The position numbers and the translations under genes are program-made. From Saprospiraceae bacterium (lineage in GTDB: Bacteria > Bacteroidota > Bacteroidia > Chitinophagales > Saprospiraceae), in contig JAHDHQ010000026.1 of the NCBI GenBank assembly GCA_020631235.1, positions 1 to 56,626 of the forward strand: a stretch of 56,626 bases of DNA. Direction: 5' to 3'. Below the pieces are notes generated by a model. The model saw nothing but the letters and a program-made list of their open reading frames with translations. It had not been told where the DNA came from and did no database searches. Below are positions 1-10,000 of the stretch, in pieces; the stretch's first letter is position 1; each line of letters starts with the position of its first letter.

Positions 1-14
1 ACAAGTGTGGTCCT

Positions 15-1100
15 ATGAACAGAATTCATTGTATACCTACAGTGATGGTGATATTGCTTACCTTAATCGGTTTTAATCCATCCAAAGCATTGGCTCATGT
101 CAATGAGGCAGCAGAATTCAATATAAATATCAAGGTACAAAAGCCTAGTGATGAAGATATTGAGAGTAGGTTAGGTAACCTTCAGTCTGCGATTTCAGTA
201 AAATATACGGCAGAAGTTCGTACTCGAATACTTCAGTACACGGTTTATCACCGTCAAGCTACTGAAAATTTGATCGGTAGAGCTATGTTATATTTTCCAT
301 TATTTGATGAAGAATTAGCTAAAAGAAACTTGCCTTCAGAGCTGAAAAATGTGGCCGTAATAGAATCTTTATTAAGACCTAGTGCAACTTCAAGTGTAGG
401 TGCTGCAGGTTTATGGCAGTTTATTAAGTCAACGGGAAGAATGCAAGGTTTAGAAATCTCTGAAATCATAGATGAGCGAAGAGATCCGAGAAAATCAACA
501 AGTGCTGCTATAGATTATTTAGAATCTTTGTTCGAAATGTTCGGAGACTGGACATTAGCAGTAGCTGCATATAATGGTGGTCCAGGAAACGTTAGAAAAG
601 CAATCAGAAAATCAGGTAGTAAGGATTTTTGGAAGATGCGTAAATATCTTCCCTCAGAGACACAAGCATATGTACCTAGAGTTATTGCTTCTATGTATTT
701 GATGAATTATTATCATTCGCATAATTTGCAGCCAAAGGTGCCAGAAGATTTATTGCAAACAACAATAGAAGTTAAAACGAACAAAAGATTGTCTTTGGTG
801 GATTTAAGTAAAAATCTAAACGTGCATATAGATGTTTTGCAAAAATTAAATCCATCTTACCGAAAAGGATATATACCTGCTAATGGAGGATATTCTTTAG
901 TATTACCTGAAAACAGACTTTATGACTACTTTAGGTTGTATGACAAAGTTTCGTTTGAGGTAATGCTAGAAAAAAGAGAAGAAGCACAAAGAAAGGAGTT
1001 AGTGGAGAGCAGAGATAGTGTGCTATACATGCAAAAATTAGCTAACAATTATATAGCTAAAGTAAACTCAATCCGGAAGCGGAGTATTTTTGAAAGGTAA
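15..1100 (+). CDS. Membrane-bound lytic murein transglycosylase (MltD-like, SLT domain)
   Basis: Probable periplasmic lytic transglycosylase that cleaves peptidoglycan between MurNAc and GlcNAc. A hydrophobic N-terminal signal (residues 7-27) ends near ALA. The SLT catalytic core at about residues 90-230 has the catalytic Glu in AVIESLLRPSA, followed by SVGAAGLWQF and AVAAYNGGPGNVRKA, which are the family hallmarks. A LysM-like stretch at about 255-305 (LSLVDLSKNLNVHIDVLQKLNP) would bind peptidoglycan; MltD proteins often carry LysM repeats. A clear intrinsic terminator follows the stop. The start is the ATG just ahead of the signal peptide. The upstream neighbour is outside the window, so operon membership is unknown. 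The family call is firm; the exact subfamily (MltD rather than MltC/E) is inferred from the LysM-like tail. Confidence 0.9.
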   Translation: MNRIHCIPTVMVILLTLIGFNPSKALAHVNEAAEFNINIKVQKPSDEDIESRLGNLQSAISVKYTAEVRTRILQYTVYHRQATENLIGRAMLYFPLFDEELAKRNLPSELKNVAVIESLLRPSATSSVGAAGLWQFIKSTGRMQGLEISEIIDERRDPRKSTSAAIDYLESLFEMFGDWTLAVAAYNGGPGNVRKAIRKSGSKDFWKMRKYLPSETQAYVPRVIASMYLMNYYHSHNLQPKVPEDLLQTTIEVKTNKRLSLVDLSKNLNVHIDVLQKLNPSYRKGYIPANGGYSLVLPENRLYDYFRLYDKVSFEVMLEKREEAQRKELVESRDSVLYMQKLANNYIAKVNSIRKRSIFER

Positions 1101-1125
1101 AAGAAAAAAAATGCTAACATAAAAA

Positions 1126-1156
1126 GACTGCTTCCAAACGAAGCAGTCTTTTTTTT
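1126..1156 (+). terminator. Intrinsic terminator after the lytic transglycosylase
   Basis: A perfect 9-bp stem (GACTGCTTC, 1126-1134, with GAAGCAGTC, 1140-1148) closes a 5-base loop and is followed by a run of eight T residues. It separates the transglycosylase from the MarC-like gene. Confidence 0.9.
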
Positions 1157-1194
1157 ATGTGGCAATGATTACATTTAATGATTAATATGTACGC

Positions 1195-1758
1195 ATGAGT
1201 TTTCAAGACATCACATCCATCACACTAATCTTATTTTCCATCATAGATATACTGGGGAATCTACCGGCAGTCATTGCTATGAAAGAGCAAGGTAAAATTA
1301 TCGAGTCGGGTAAGGCTACTATAGTGGCTGGTTCGTTGATGATTTTATTTTTAGTGGGAGGTGAGTCGATATTGAAACTGTTAGGTGTAGATGTAGAATC
1401 ATTTGCTATTGCAGGAGCAATCATAATTTTTATAATGGGTATGGAGATGGTCTTAGGAATGACTTTCTTTAAGGAATCAGCCACGAGTAAGTCTACTTCG
1501 GTAGTTCCTGTTGCTTTTCCCATGATCGCCGGGGCGGGAACCTTGACCACCATTCTAACACTGCGATCTGAGTATGATGCTATATCCATTGCTATAGGAA
1601 TTGCTCTAAATTTACTATTAGTATACATTGTACTGAGAGCATCCAATTTTATACATCAAAAAATTGGACAAGGCGGAGCTGAAATATTAAGAAAGGTATT
1701 TGGGATTATATTATTAGCTATAGCCATTAAAATATTTAGAGCAAATATAGCTTTATAG
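1195..1758 (+). CDS. MarC family integral membrane protein
   Basis: A small polytopic inner-membrane protein of the MarC/UPF0056 family. The sequence shows about six hydrophobic helices, with the family features IDILGNLPAVIAM near the start, GAIIIFIMGMEM in the middle and VPVAFPMIAGAGTLTTILTL at about 104-123. The length of 187 residues is normal for the family. Despite the name, a role in multiple antibiotic resistance is not established for MarC, and its substrate is unknown. It stands alone after a terminator. Its stop codon abuts the stop of the convergent hydrolase gene, with no bases between them. Confidence 0.85.
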   Translation: MSFQDITSITLILFSIIDILGNLPAVIAMKEQGKIIESGKATIVAGSLMILFLVGGESILKLLGVDVESFAIAGAIIIFIMGMEMVLGMTFFKESATSKSTSVVPVAFPMIAGAGTLTTILTLRSEYDAISIAIGIALNLLLVYIVLRASNFIHQKIGQGGAEILRKVFGIILLAIAIKIFRANIAL

Positions 1759-2583
1759 CTAATCTATAAAATCAAGAATTTCTTTGATTACTACTGGACT
1801 TTTAAGTTTATGTCCAAAATTGTCTGTACTAAATAGCCGCGCATCTTTCATTATGTCATGCAATCTTTCCGAGTGATGGTAAGATGTGTCTTTATCATCT
1901 ATATCATGCACCAATAAGGTCTCATAATCTAATGAAGGAGCAAGGTTGTCTAGGTCAAAGTAACTGGCTTTTTTACCTGCGTAAGTAACAAAATAATCAA
2001 CCATCTCATGTACTGGGCGATCCCATAAGCCTAATTGTTTTCTATACTCTTGGACAAAATCCGTTACTTTAAATGGAGGAGCCATCGATACAAATTTTTC
2101 AATGTCAGGCCTATTTTCATGTAAATAATAAAAGCAAGCAAAGGCTCCAATGGAATGAGCAATGATGGTTTCTAATTTTGGAATTGACGGAACAATTTTA
2201 GATAAGCTTTTTTCGTACAATGGTACATTAGCATAAAGACTTCCAGAGTTCCCGTGACCAGGAGCATCGAAGGCATGTACTGTAAAGGACTCAAAATCTA
2301 TTTTTTCAATATAATCTTTCCATCGATAGGCATTGCTTTGCCAGCCATGAACAAAAAGAATGTGTCTTGGCCCTTTTCCCCAAGTATATTTTTTCACCTT
2401 AATTCCGTCTACATCTAAATCTTGCGGATTCCCTGTATTTAGAAAGCTTTGTTGAGCAGGTTTTAACTTGACTTTAAAGGGAACACAAAAAATAAAAAAG
2501 CAATGTTTGCCGGCTAATTTAGGCGAGATTAAGCTAAGAGTATTTAAATAAATACCCATCATTTTTATGATGAATTTGATCAT
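1759..2583 (-). CDS. Alpha/beta hydrolase
   Basis: A hydrolase of the alpha/beta fold with unknown substrate. Seen in the sequence: the oxyanion-hole region LFVHGWQSNAYRW, a nucleophile elbow AHSIGAFA (Gly-x-Ser-x-Gly with Ala in the first position), a probable catalytic Asp in the VHDIDDKDTS segment, and a C-terminal His in NFGHKL. A hydrophobic N-terminus (residues 1-35) could be a membrane anchor, but no cleavage site is obvious. It is convergent with the MarC gene. Esterase, lipase-like or thioesterase activity is possible; the sequence does not distinguish them. Confidence 0.8.
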   Translation of the reverse strand: MIKFIIKMMGIYLNTLSLISPKLAGKHCFFIFCVPFKVKLKPAQQSFLNTGNPQDLDVDGIKVKKYTWGKGPRHILFVHGWQSNAYRWKDYIEKIDFESFTVHAFDAPGHGNSGSLYANVPLYEKSLSKIVPSIPKLETIIAHSIGAFACFYYLHENRPDIEKFVSMAPPFKVTDFVQEYRKQLGLWDRPVHEMVDYFVTYAGKKASYFDLDNLAPSLDYETLLVHDIDDKDTSYHHSERLHDIMKDARLFSTDNFGHKLKSPVVIKEILDFID

Positions 2584-2633
2584 ATAAGCTTTGTATTTAA
2601 ACTAGACGTAGTATAGCTAAGTAAATCATTAGA

Positions 2634-3296
2634 TTATTGCTGTTTAATCATAGCATTTATCCAAATAGGAGCAAAAGGAGAAGTACAGCCTTTTGGTACG
2701 GGATAGTCCCTATAAAGGCCTAGATTTTCTCCTAAATTTATGGCTTTTTGACGATGCTCTTCATAATGAATACCGATGTAAGCTAAAGTAAAATTCATTG
2801 TCCATTGCACTTTTTCGTGTGCAGATTTCATACTAGTTTCTAAGTTATCTAACAATATTCCAACATCTATATTTGGGTCTTTTTTAGTCACCAAATTTGA
2901 AGTAATTTGCCAGGCTATCCTTTGTGGCATAACTTCAGTGGTGCTTAGCCATTGTTTACGCAATGTTTCTTTATCTGGGTGATTCTTCATGGCGTAAGCA
3001 GCGAACCAATCAGCGACATGGTCGTATTGGATTTCTTTGGCCATTTTATCCATTTCTTTAACTGTTTTTTCTTTGAAAGGTAAAATGAGAATGGCTAACA
3101 TTCTAGCATCGATTATATTATGGTTCCATAATTGAGTACCTAATGGATCATCAACTTTGATGGTTTTGGCTAGCTTTTTTAAATCTCCAGCATTTACACC
3201 ATAGATCTTTCCTTCTACGCCATGTTTTTTATAATGCTTACGTCTAGCTTCTTTTCCTAAAGATTCTAGTAAGCTTAATGTTTCTTTAAAGTCCAT
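2634..3296 (-). CDS. DNA alkylation repair protein (AlkD-like HEAT-repeat)
   Basis: A 220-residue all-helical protein resembling the AlkD/AlkC-type DNA alkylation repair family, in which HEAT-like repeats wrap DNA and remove or recognise alkylated bases. Seen: the N-terminal GVEGKIYGVNAGDLKKLAKTI pattern, DPLGTQLWNHNIIDARMLAILI, and VADWFAAYAM in the region where AlkD places its Trp/Asp active-site residues. The match to the catalytic Asp of AlkD is not secure, so the enzyme may be a non-glycosylase relative. It lies between the hydrolase and the peroxiredoxin on the same strand, with gaps of 35-50 bases. Confidence 0.75.
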   Translation of the reverse strand: MDFKETLSLLESLGKEARRKHYKKHGVEGKIYGVNAGDLKKLAKTIKVDDPLGTQLWNHNIIDARMLAILILPFKEKTVKEMDKMAKEIQYDHVADWFAAYAMKNHPDKETLRKQWLSTTEVMPQRIAWQITSNLVTKKDPNIDVGILLDNLETSMKSAHEKVQWTMNFTLAYIGIHYEEHRQKAINLGENLGLYRDYPVPKGCTSPFAPIWINAMIKQQ

Positions 3297-3331
3297 GTTA
3301 ATCCAGAGTTTTAAAATATAATTGCTTTAAT

Positions 3332-3940
3332 CTATAAAGTTGAAAGTACAGCCATCAATGTTTCTGGCTTTAAACGATGTTTGTAATTTGGATTTACGTA
3401 TTGAAATACAATTGTTTGATCTTTTATCACAAATATAGCTGGTACCGGAAGGGAGTGATGTTCTTTTCCACTCCATAATTCCAAATCTAAGTTGTAGTCA
3501 TTTATATATTTTGTGTATTGATCATCTTCCAGCGTCCAAGCAAGGCCAAAAGCATTGATTAGTGATAATGAGGCATCCGAAAACACATCTATTTCGTCAG
3601 ATGACTTTGTGTACGATTCTTCTAATTTTTCTGGACGATCCACAGTGATACCAAATATTTGAAAACCCATAGAATCAATGTCACTTTTAAGATCATTAAG
3701 TTCCGCTAAATGTTGAGTGCAATATCCACACCAAGCACCACGGTAAAAGACAAGCACACTTGGCTTTTCACCCATAAGTTGGTTTAATTCATACGCATTA
3801 TTTTGATCATCATATACAAGGCCTGCAGGCGTATTTTCTCCGACCTTTATCGGGCAAATATCATACATCTGGTCTTGAGCTACGCAAGAATATACTCCAA
3901 GCATAAAGACCCAAGAAAATAGATTTTTATAGAAACTCAT
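3332..3940 (-). CDS. AhpC/TSA-type peroxiredoxin-like thioredoxin-fold protein, exported
   Basis: A thioredoxin-fold protein of the peroxiredoxin-like group. An N-terminal signal (residues 1-21, ending SCVAQ) suggests periplasmic or outer-envelope location. The active site is VFYRGAWCGYCTQHL with Cys71 and Cys74, a CxxC redox pair in the position of the AhpC/TSA peroxidatic Cys. It is followed by FGITVDRPEKLEESY and a C-terminal strand PAIFVIKDQTIVFQYVNPNYKHR, typical of the family. It probably reduces peroxides or protein disulfides. The start codon is two bases downstream of the stop of the T9SS protein at 3943-5235, so the two are probably co-transcribed. Confidence 0.8.
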   Translation of the reverse strand: MSFYKNLFSWVFMLGVYSCVAQDQMYDICPIKVGENTPAGLVYDDQNNAYELNQLMGEKPSVLVFYRGAWCGYCTQHLAELNDLKSDIDSMGFQIFGITVDRPEKLEESYTKSSDEIDVFSDASLSLINAFGLAWTLEDDQYTKYINDYNLDLELWSGKEHHSLPVPAIFVIKDQTIVFQYVNPNYKHRLKPETLMAVLSTL

Positions 3941-3942
3941 GA

Positions 3943-5235
3943 TTATTGTTTTAATAAGCTAATGGTATGATACCCAACATTGGTCCTACATCTAGCAAAA
4001 TAAATGCCTGCAGGTAAATTATGACTCTCTAATTGTATTTGTTTTACAGATGGATATTTTTTTGTCCATAATATATGGCCTCTTGCGTCCAGGAAGCAAA
4101 GATCCAATATCTCTTTTGTCGATGCTATCCGCCAATAATCATTAGTAGGATTAGGGAAAGCTTCCAAAATATTTATTTCAATGTTTTGATTTGTACTAAC
4201 CATTTCACCAAAGTAAACATCATCAAAGTAATAAGTTTGTTCGCCTGCATCTTGACCTTCCGTTCCGAAATTAAAGAAGATCGAAGCCATATTAAAGGTC
4301 CATCCAAATGATAGTCCAACCTCTAATGATTGCGTGCCAGGTGCTTCATTTGAAAAGTCAAAAACCAATGTTTCCCAAGCACCACTTAAAGTAGTATTGG
4401 TTTCTGTTTCGCAAGTATGTGTCGGATCTTTATCATCTTCTACTTTTAGTCTTATTGGTGTATTAGCTTCAGGAGACCAAACTTTTACGGTCATAATAGA
4501 GCTAGTCAAACTTAGAGGTATATCGCTGGCAAAACCTGCATTTGTTCCTATCGTCGTTCCAGCCCAGGTAGCTGCCTCATCTGTTTTTATAACTTGTACA
4601 GCATGGTTAGAAGGATCGCTTGGGTCTGTAACTAGATTGGATATATTTCCACCAAAATCAGTCATAGTATAGTTAATATCATCGGCTTCGAAATCTACTG
4701 GCCAATCTATCTGCTTGCCGCCATAGACTTGTTCGATATCATCAAATAAAAAAGTGGAATTTTGAGAGCCATCTCCTACATTCCCAAAGTCAAACATAAA
4801 TACGATTTCATTGAAGTTTGATGGTTCGCCAGTAAAATCCCATGTCAGCGTTTCCCATGCATTATTCACTGTGGTTTGTACATCTCTTTCGGTCGTACCG
4901 TTTCCTTCTAATTTAAATTTTACGATGGTACCGATGGGTGCAGTGGTATATACTTTCATGTTTATTTTGTTCAATGTCGTAAAATCTAAGGACTCACTGA
5001 GTGCTATTTTACTTCCTGCCCATATGGTTCCACCATCTCTAACGATTTGCGCAACTTTTGTGCTGTTATTATTAGTGTCATTATGAGGATTATCTATAAT
5101 GCTTGCTGAACCTCCATCAAAATCAATAAAATTTTCTACACTAATGTTTTCTTCAAAATCTATGGGAAGATTTTGTGCTTGTGCGTAAAATGATGAAGTC
5201 AATATTACTAGTATTGCAGTAACTCTAATAAACAT
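3943..5235 (-). CDS. T9SS type A sorting-domain protein with two tandem jelly-roll-like modules
   Basis: A secreted protein with a signal peptide (residues 1-20, ending AQAQ), two homologous modules of about 160 residues, and a C-terminal T9SS sorting domain (ILEAFPNPTNDYWRI to the end). Each module starts with a (P/W)x(D)FE motif (LPIDFEENISV and WPVDFEADDIN) and ends in a segment with FLFDDIE or YYFDDVY, a pattern seen in carbohydrate-binding-like beta-sandwich modules that bind glycans. No catalytic domain is visible. The likely role is a surface-attached or released binding protein. It is followed at two bases by the peroxiredoxin-like gene. Confidence 0.8.
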   Translation of the reverse strand: MFIRVTAILVILTSSFYAQAQNLPIDFEENISVENFIDFDGGSASIIDNPHNDTNNNSTKVAQIVRDGGTIWAGSKIALSESLDFTTLNKINMKVYTTAPIGTIVKFKLEGNGTTERDVQTTVNNAWETLTWDFTGEPSNFNEIVFMFDFGNVGDGSQNSTFLFDDIEQVYGGKQIDWPVDFEADDINYTMTDFGGNISNLVTDPSDPSNHAVQVIKTDEAATWAGTTIGTNAGFASDIPLSLTSSIMTVKVWSPEANTPIRLKVEDDKDPTHTCETETNTTLSGAWETLVFDFSNEAPGTQSLEVGLSFGWTFNMASIFFNFGTEGQDAGEQTYYFDDVYFGEMVSTNQNIEINILEAFPNPTNDYWRIASTKEILDLCFLDARGHILWTKKYPSVKQIQLESHNLPAGIYFARCRTNVGYHTISLLKQ

Positions 5236-5297
5236 GGTTATAATTTGAAGGAAAGGTAAGTATAAATGATGTGGTGCGCATCACATTTTATGCAGTT

Positions 5298-5573
5298 TTA
5301 TTTGGGGCGCTTGGCGATTTTGTTATTGGAAATGCTTCGTTGTCTTGAGCATTTAAATCGATTGATTTCGCTGTTTCTTTTTTTTAAGTGTTTCTGACTT
5401 ACACCGCTATTTACACGTTTTCTCCATCGTTTAAAAGAAGATTCCTTGAGTGTGTTCCTCATGAGTTTTATCACATCTGATTCGCTCAAATTAAACTGGT
5501 AAGCAATGGCTTCGAATGGAGTGCGGTCCTCCCATGCCATTTCTATGACTCTGTCTATGTCTGCTTCACTCAT
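5298..5573 (-). CDS. TIGR03643 / DUF2805 family protein
   Basis: A 91-residue protein that matches the small conserved TIGR03643 (DUF2805) family, common in marine bacteria and of unknown function. Seen: a DIDRVIEMAWEDRTPFEAI helix, a helix-turn-helix-like segment (YQFNLSESDVIKLMR) and the conserved LKESSFKRWRKRV tail with invariant Trp and basic residues. The C-terminus is strongly basic, which fits nucleic-acid binding, but this is inference. The ATG directly abuts the stop of the upstream FG-GAP protein gene. In other genomes, from memory, the family often sits near photolyase and DUF2256 genes; here those lie about 9 kb away. Confidence 0.85.
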   Translation of the reverse strand: MSEADIDRVIEMAWEDRTPFEAIAYQFNLSESDVIKLMRNTLKESSFKRWRKRVNSGVSQKHLKKRNSEINRFKCSRQRSISNNKIAKRPK

Positions 5574-6980
5574 TTAGTCGATTTTAAAGAAAGGAAAAGA
5601 GGTCTGTGATATTTCATTGTGGAGCACGATAAAGTGCGGGCCGCTTTCTAAATCGGCGATATGTATGGTTTGTTGAAAGCTGCCGGACTGCACTTTTTGT
5701 CCCGTGGTATTAAATATGCTATAACCAGAATAGTTTGTTTCTTGAGTTGATTGTATGGTTATTTGTTCTCCACTTGGGTTTGGGTAAAGGAAAGTATCAG
5801 TGTTAGCTTCAATAGATGATGCAGAAAAGATTTCTGACTGGTTCTCGAAAAGCCAGACTGAGGGATTTTCGCCGATAGCAAATGTTACCACAATATCCAA
5901 GTCCCCATCGGAAGTAGCGTCAGTAATTTGGATGGAGTTATTTAGGTAGTTTGGATTAAGTGAAATAAAGCTGGGACCTTGAAACGCAGTTAATGTTTGC
6001 GTTTTTTCGAAATTTAAAGATCCATTGCTTTGGTATATGTCTAAAGTAAACTGAATATTTTGACCTACGTACTTATAATTTAGACGGATGATTTCGGCTA
6101 ATCCATCGTTATTGAGATCTGCTACTTTTGAAGCTAATGAACTGGTGTTTTCAGCAATAGTATATTGAAAAGGCGGTGAAATAAAATGATCTGTATTTTC
6201 GTATATGGTCATTTCATTGTCTTCATTTATAATGACAAAATCAAGATCACCATCCATGTCTAAGTCTTTAAAATCTAAGGTTCTTCCATATAAAAACGAA
6301 TAGCCTAATACTTCTCTAAGTACAAAATCTCCTTGACCATCTCCAATGATTATTTTTGGTGAGCGATCGTTAAACTTATCAATAAAGGCAATATCTATAT
6401 CTCCATCTCCCTCTAAATCGCCAAGACGAATAGATCCAGGATCAATATCATAAGGAAACTCAAACAAATCGAAAGTATTGCCATCATAAAAGTAAATAGA
6501 TAGATTATTCAATTTAGACCCCGAATCTAACACAGTAAGTAAGTCCATATAGCCATTAGCATCAAAATCTGCAAGACCTACGATGGTTGGAAAACTACTT
6601 GTGTTTTCAAAAAATAAGGGCTCATAATTTCCTTCAGAAGGGTCGAATAAATGGATAAAATTACCAAGAACAATGTCATCGAATCCATCTTGGTTAAAAT
6701 CTAAAACTGTAAAAGGTCTACTAAATATCTCTGGAGATTTAATGTCAATTGGTGCAAATCCGAGGCCATCATCAGAATAAATAACCAAAGCTTGTTCTTC
6801 ATCGCGGGCCACATAATCCATTTTGCCATCCGCATCATAGTCCACAGCAATGACGGGAAAGTCAAATAGGCCCTGTATAGGAGCGTCAAAAAGTTTCTGC
6901 TTTTCTTCGAAAATGAGCGTTTGGGCTTGAGCGGAAATCGATATACAGAACCCTACGATAAAGGATACAGTTCTAAGCAT
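5574..6980 (-). CDS. FG-GAP/VCBS-repeat T9SS-secreted protein
   Basis: A secreted protein with a signal peptide (ending SAQAQ at about residue 20), a body of six or seven FG-GAP/VCBS-type repeats and a T9SS type A sorting domain (FLYPNPSGEQITIQS to the end). The repeats show the D-x-D-x-D-G calcium-loop pattern repeatedly, for example VDYDADGKMDYV, LDFNQDGFDDIVLGN, DFDANGYMDLL, GDLEGDGDIDIAF, LDMDGDLDFV and DATSDGDLDIVV. Such repeats fold as a beta-propeller like integrin alpha chains. Adhesion or matrix binding is a common inferred role. Its stop abuts the start of the TIGR03643 gene. Confidence 0.85.
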   Translation of the reverse strand: MLRTVSFIVGFCISISAQAQTLIFEEKQKLFDAPIQGLFDFPVIAVDYDADGKMDYVARDEEQALVIYSDDGLGFAPIDIKSPEIFSRPFTVLDFNQDGFDDIVLGNFIHLFDPSEGNYEPLFFENTSSFPTIVGLADFDANGYMDLLTVLDSGSKLNNLSIYFYDGNTFDLFEFPYDIDPGSIRLGDLEGDGDIDIAFIDKFNDRSPKIIIGDGQGDFVLREVLGYSFLYGRTLDFKDLDMDGDLDFVIINEDNEMTIYENTDHFISPPFQYTIAENTSSLASKVADLNNDGLAEIIRLNYKYVGQNIQFTLDIYQSNGSLNFEKTQTLTAFQGPSFISLNPNYLNNSIQITDATSDGDLDIVVTFAIGENPSVWLFENQSEIFSASSIEANTDTFLYPNPSGEQITIQSTQETNYSGYSIFNTTGQKVQSGSFQQTIHIADLESGPHFIVLHNEISQTSFPFFKID

Positions 6981-7041
6981 GATATGATTTTAAAAAGCTA
7001 ACAAGATTAGAGAATCATTGTTCATTTATACACACTTAAGC

Positions 7042-7073
7042 AAAAAAAACTGCTCTATCTTTTCGATAGAGCA
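7042..7073 (-). terminator. Intrinsic terminator of the large T9SS protein gene
   Basis: A perfect 9-bp stem (TGCTCTATC, 7051-7059, with GATAGAGCA, 7065-7073) with a 5-base loop. Read leftward it is followed by one base and then eight T residues (complement of the A run 7042-7049), just beyond the stop of the 7100-10318 gene. Confidence 0.88.
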
Positions 7074-7099
7074 ATTAATAACTTTTGGGATTTTAAAAC

Positions 7100-10000
7100 C
7101 TAATTTGTTTTTACAAAACGCTGTGTTTTAAGCAATGATTTATCCTTAGAATATATGCCGAAAAAATAAATGCCTGCAGGTAATTCTTCGATATTTATCT
7201 GGTAAGATGAACTGCCAAAAATCAATGGCTGAATCAGTTGCTGCACTCCGTTATTATCCGTTATTTTTAATTGACCACCTTGAGCTTGTCTGATCAAGTT
7301 TACGTCCATATTAACATATACTTCCTCATTAGAAGTAGGGTTAGGGTAAATATTAAACGTTTGGGGCTTGGTTTCTTGTTTTATATCTCTATCTCTCCAA
7401 AAACCATCAAAGCCGTAATAATATTCGCAATTTTCTTCATCTTCAAAACAACCCCAACTAGAAGAGACATACAAACAATTAGATGATGGTCCATAGTCAC
7501 CTGTCGAACCACAAAAAGCATTTACTTGGATAGCATATTCTGTACATTCTGCTGATAAAGGGATGAATGCTGATCCACTACCAGGAGGTGCATAAACGTA
7601 GTCTGTCCATCCAAAGTTAGCATTGTCTACACACATGATCGTAATATCATATCCTTCAGATCCGCAGATTTCATCCCAAAATATTGTCACTCCTCCATCT
7701 TCTGTTCCACCACAACTTACTTCGGGAACAATCGAAGGGCAGCAATCTAATTCATAAGTAAATATTTCTTCACACCCAGCCCAGGTCCATACACGAACTT
7801 CTATCGACTCACAATTAAATGAAGGAGGAATCACCAAAGGATTGCCTTCTGATGTGCCGTCATTGTACCAGTCAATATTGTAATCATTATTGTTTACTGG
7901 ATTACCAGCACCATCTAGTACATATAGTAAGCCACCTTCTCCATTACAAACCGCTTCTTCGGCAGCTCCTCCACAATCAGAACCAGTGATCGCATCTTCG
8001 GTACAAACACCTACTGAAAAAGACCCACAATCTTCTAAGCAAACCACTTCTGTTTCTACAGTTTCTTCACACACTTGACCATCAGGCGAAACATAGTATA
8101 TATGAGCTACAAAAATGGTAGGTCCAAGGTATGGTCTTAACATTGGATTACCCACAAATGTATCTCCGTAGACAGTCCAGGTAATCGTGTAGACACTGGG
8201 ATCTGCGATGGCTCCACTAGCTGTGTAAATGGTTACACCTCCATACTCGTCGCTACAACCACAGGTTGCGCAACTGGCTACTCCATAGAACCCATCACAT
8301 TCTACCGGAGGTGGTGCACAAGGTTCCAGCTCAATGGATGCTGTTCCACATTCTTCTCCATCGGCATTATAGCCTATAACGGTATAGGTTCCTCCTGCAC
8401 TATTACAAATCATAGGATTACTACTCATCGGGTCGCTGACTCCATTTGTAGGTGACCATAAATAAGTATCAGCTCCAGAAACTTTTACGGTTGTACAACC
8501 ATCTATACATTCTTCTAGTATTCCGATGTTCATTTCACAAAGTTCATCGCATTCTTCTTCAGGACGAACAACTACTACTACTTCATCTTGAATAACACAT
8601 GTTGGGGTATTGGAGAATGTATATTGGAATACGTAAGTTTGACCATATTCTAAGCCATCAACAATAGTATTCTCTTCATTTGGACTCTGTATATTTGCTC
8701 CTGCAGGTCCGGAGATCTTTTCCCAATAGACGGGGATAGGCAATGGATTACCGTCATCATTTAAAGGTGTATTTCCATTAAGTTCTACAGAGGTTTTGCA
8801 AATTTCCACATCAGCTCCAGCATTGATCGATGGGAATTCTGCAATGACTACTGTAAATGTTTTTGTGTCCTTACAAGTAACAGAAAGTCCAGTGGAAGGA
8901 TCAGTACCTGTTGCTTGATGTGTTATTAAAAACTCATAAGTTCCTGGAACAGAAAGATTAGCTGTTGTACCAGGTGATAAAAAGTAAAATGGCAACGTAA
9001 GGGCCCCTGCAGGGGCAGAGACTACATCTATTTTGGTAAACCCGCTAAATGGTGCAGTTATATAATTAGCAAAAAGAAAATTAGGTTGTCCTCCACAAAG
9101 TAGGGGTACAGTAGGCTCTGAAATTTCAACTTCTGGTATACCAAATATTTGAAATCTCTTTACATCAGTACAACCATTTAAGCTAGCAGTTACAGTAACA
9201 GTCATAGATAAACCATTGGGTGCCGGAGGAACAAGAACAGGCAGACTATTAAAATACAAAGTGGTCGATGATTCATCTTCAGGATCGAAGTTTGTGTCCA
9301 TGGATACATTAGAAGAAAATACCCAATTGTAGCTTGCACCAGGTATGTCAGGAACGGAAAAATCTAAGGATGGAACATTCCACGAATCTTCGCAAAATAT
9401 AAATTTTTCATCGGGACCTAACTCGAAACTTTCAAGATCAAAAAATTGGCAAGTTATTTCAGATGAATTTGATGGACAATAATCTGAAGATACTGTATAT
9501 CTAAAAGTATAAGTGCCTGGCTCTGGAACTGAAACAAAAGCAATCCAAGGTAGAGTGACATTCATATCTACTCCAGCACAATTACCACTGACACACTCCC
9601 ACACTGCTTCATTTTCACAGCCGAAACCATTGACGGCACGCAATTCGGTGTTTAAGGTGCAAGAAGGACAACCTGGGACAGCTTGAATGCCTACGTTAGG
9701 ATGCACACCTACAAAATTTACCTCTGTAGTGGTAGTACTTACACATCCGCCTAATTCATGAGTATAGGTAATTTCATAGGTGCAATTTGTATTTCCATTA
9801 TTTGTGAGTTTCAGTTGATCCCCTAAGTCTTCAATAATGATATCAGATAAAGGACTCACTGTCCAGTTATTTATTATTCCAGCTCCTGGAGTTGAACCTG
9901 TCAATATGATTTCATTACCACAAACTGGATCATTATGTGGCATAATGACTGCCTGGGTATCTAAATCCTTAACTATTACTGTCACATCATCACATGATGT

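Noticed and set aside
4334-4672. 112-codon rightward frame inside the T9SS protein at 3943-5235
   Set aside because: It is antisense to a gene with signal peptide, repeats and sorting domain; a shadow frame.
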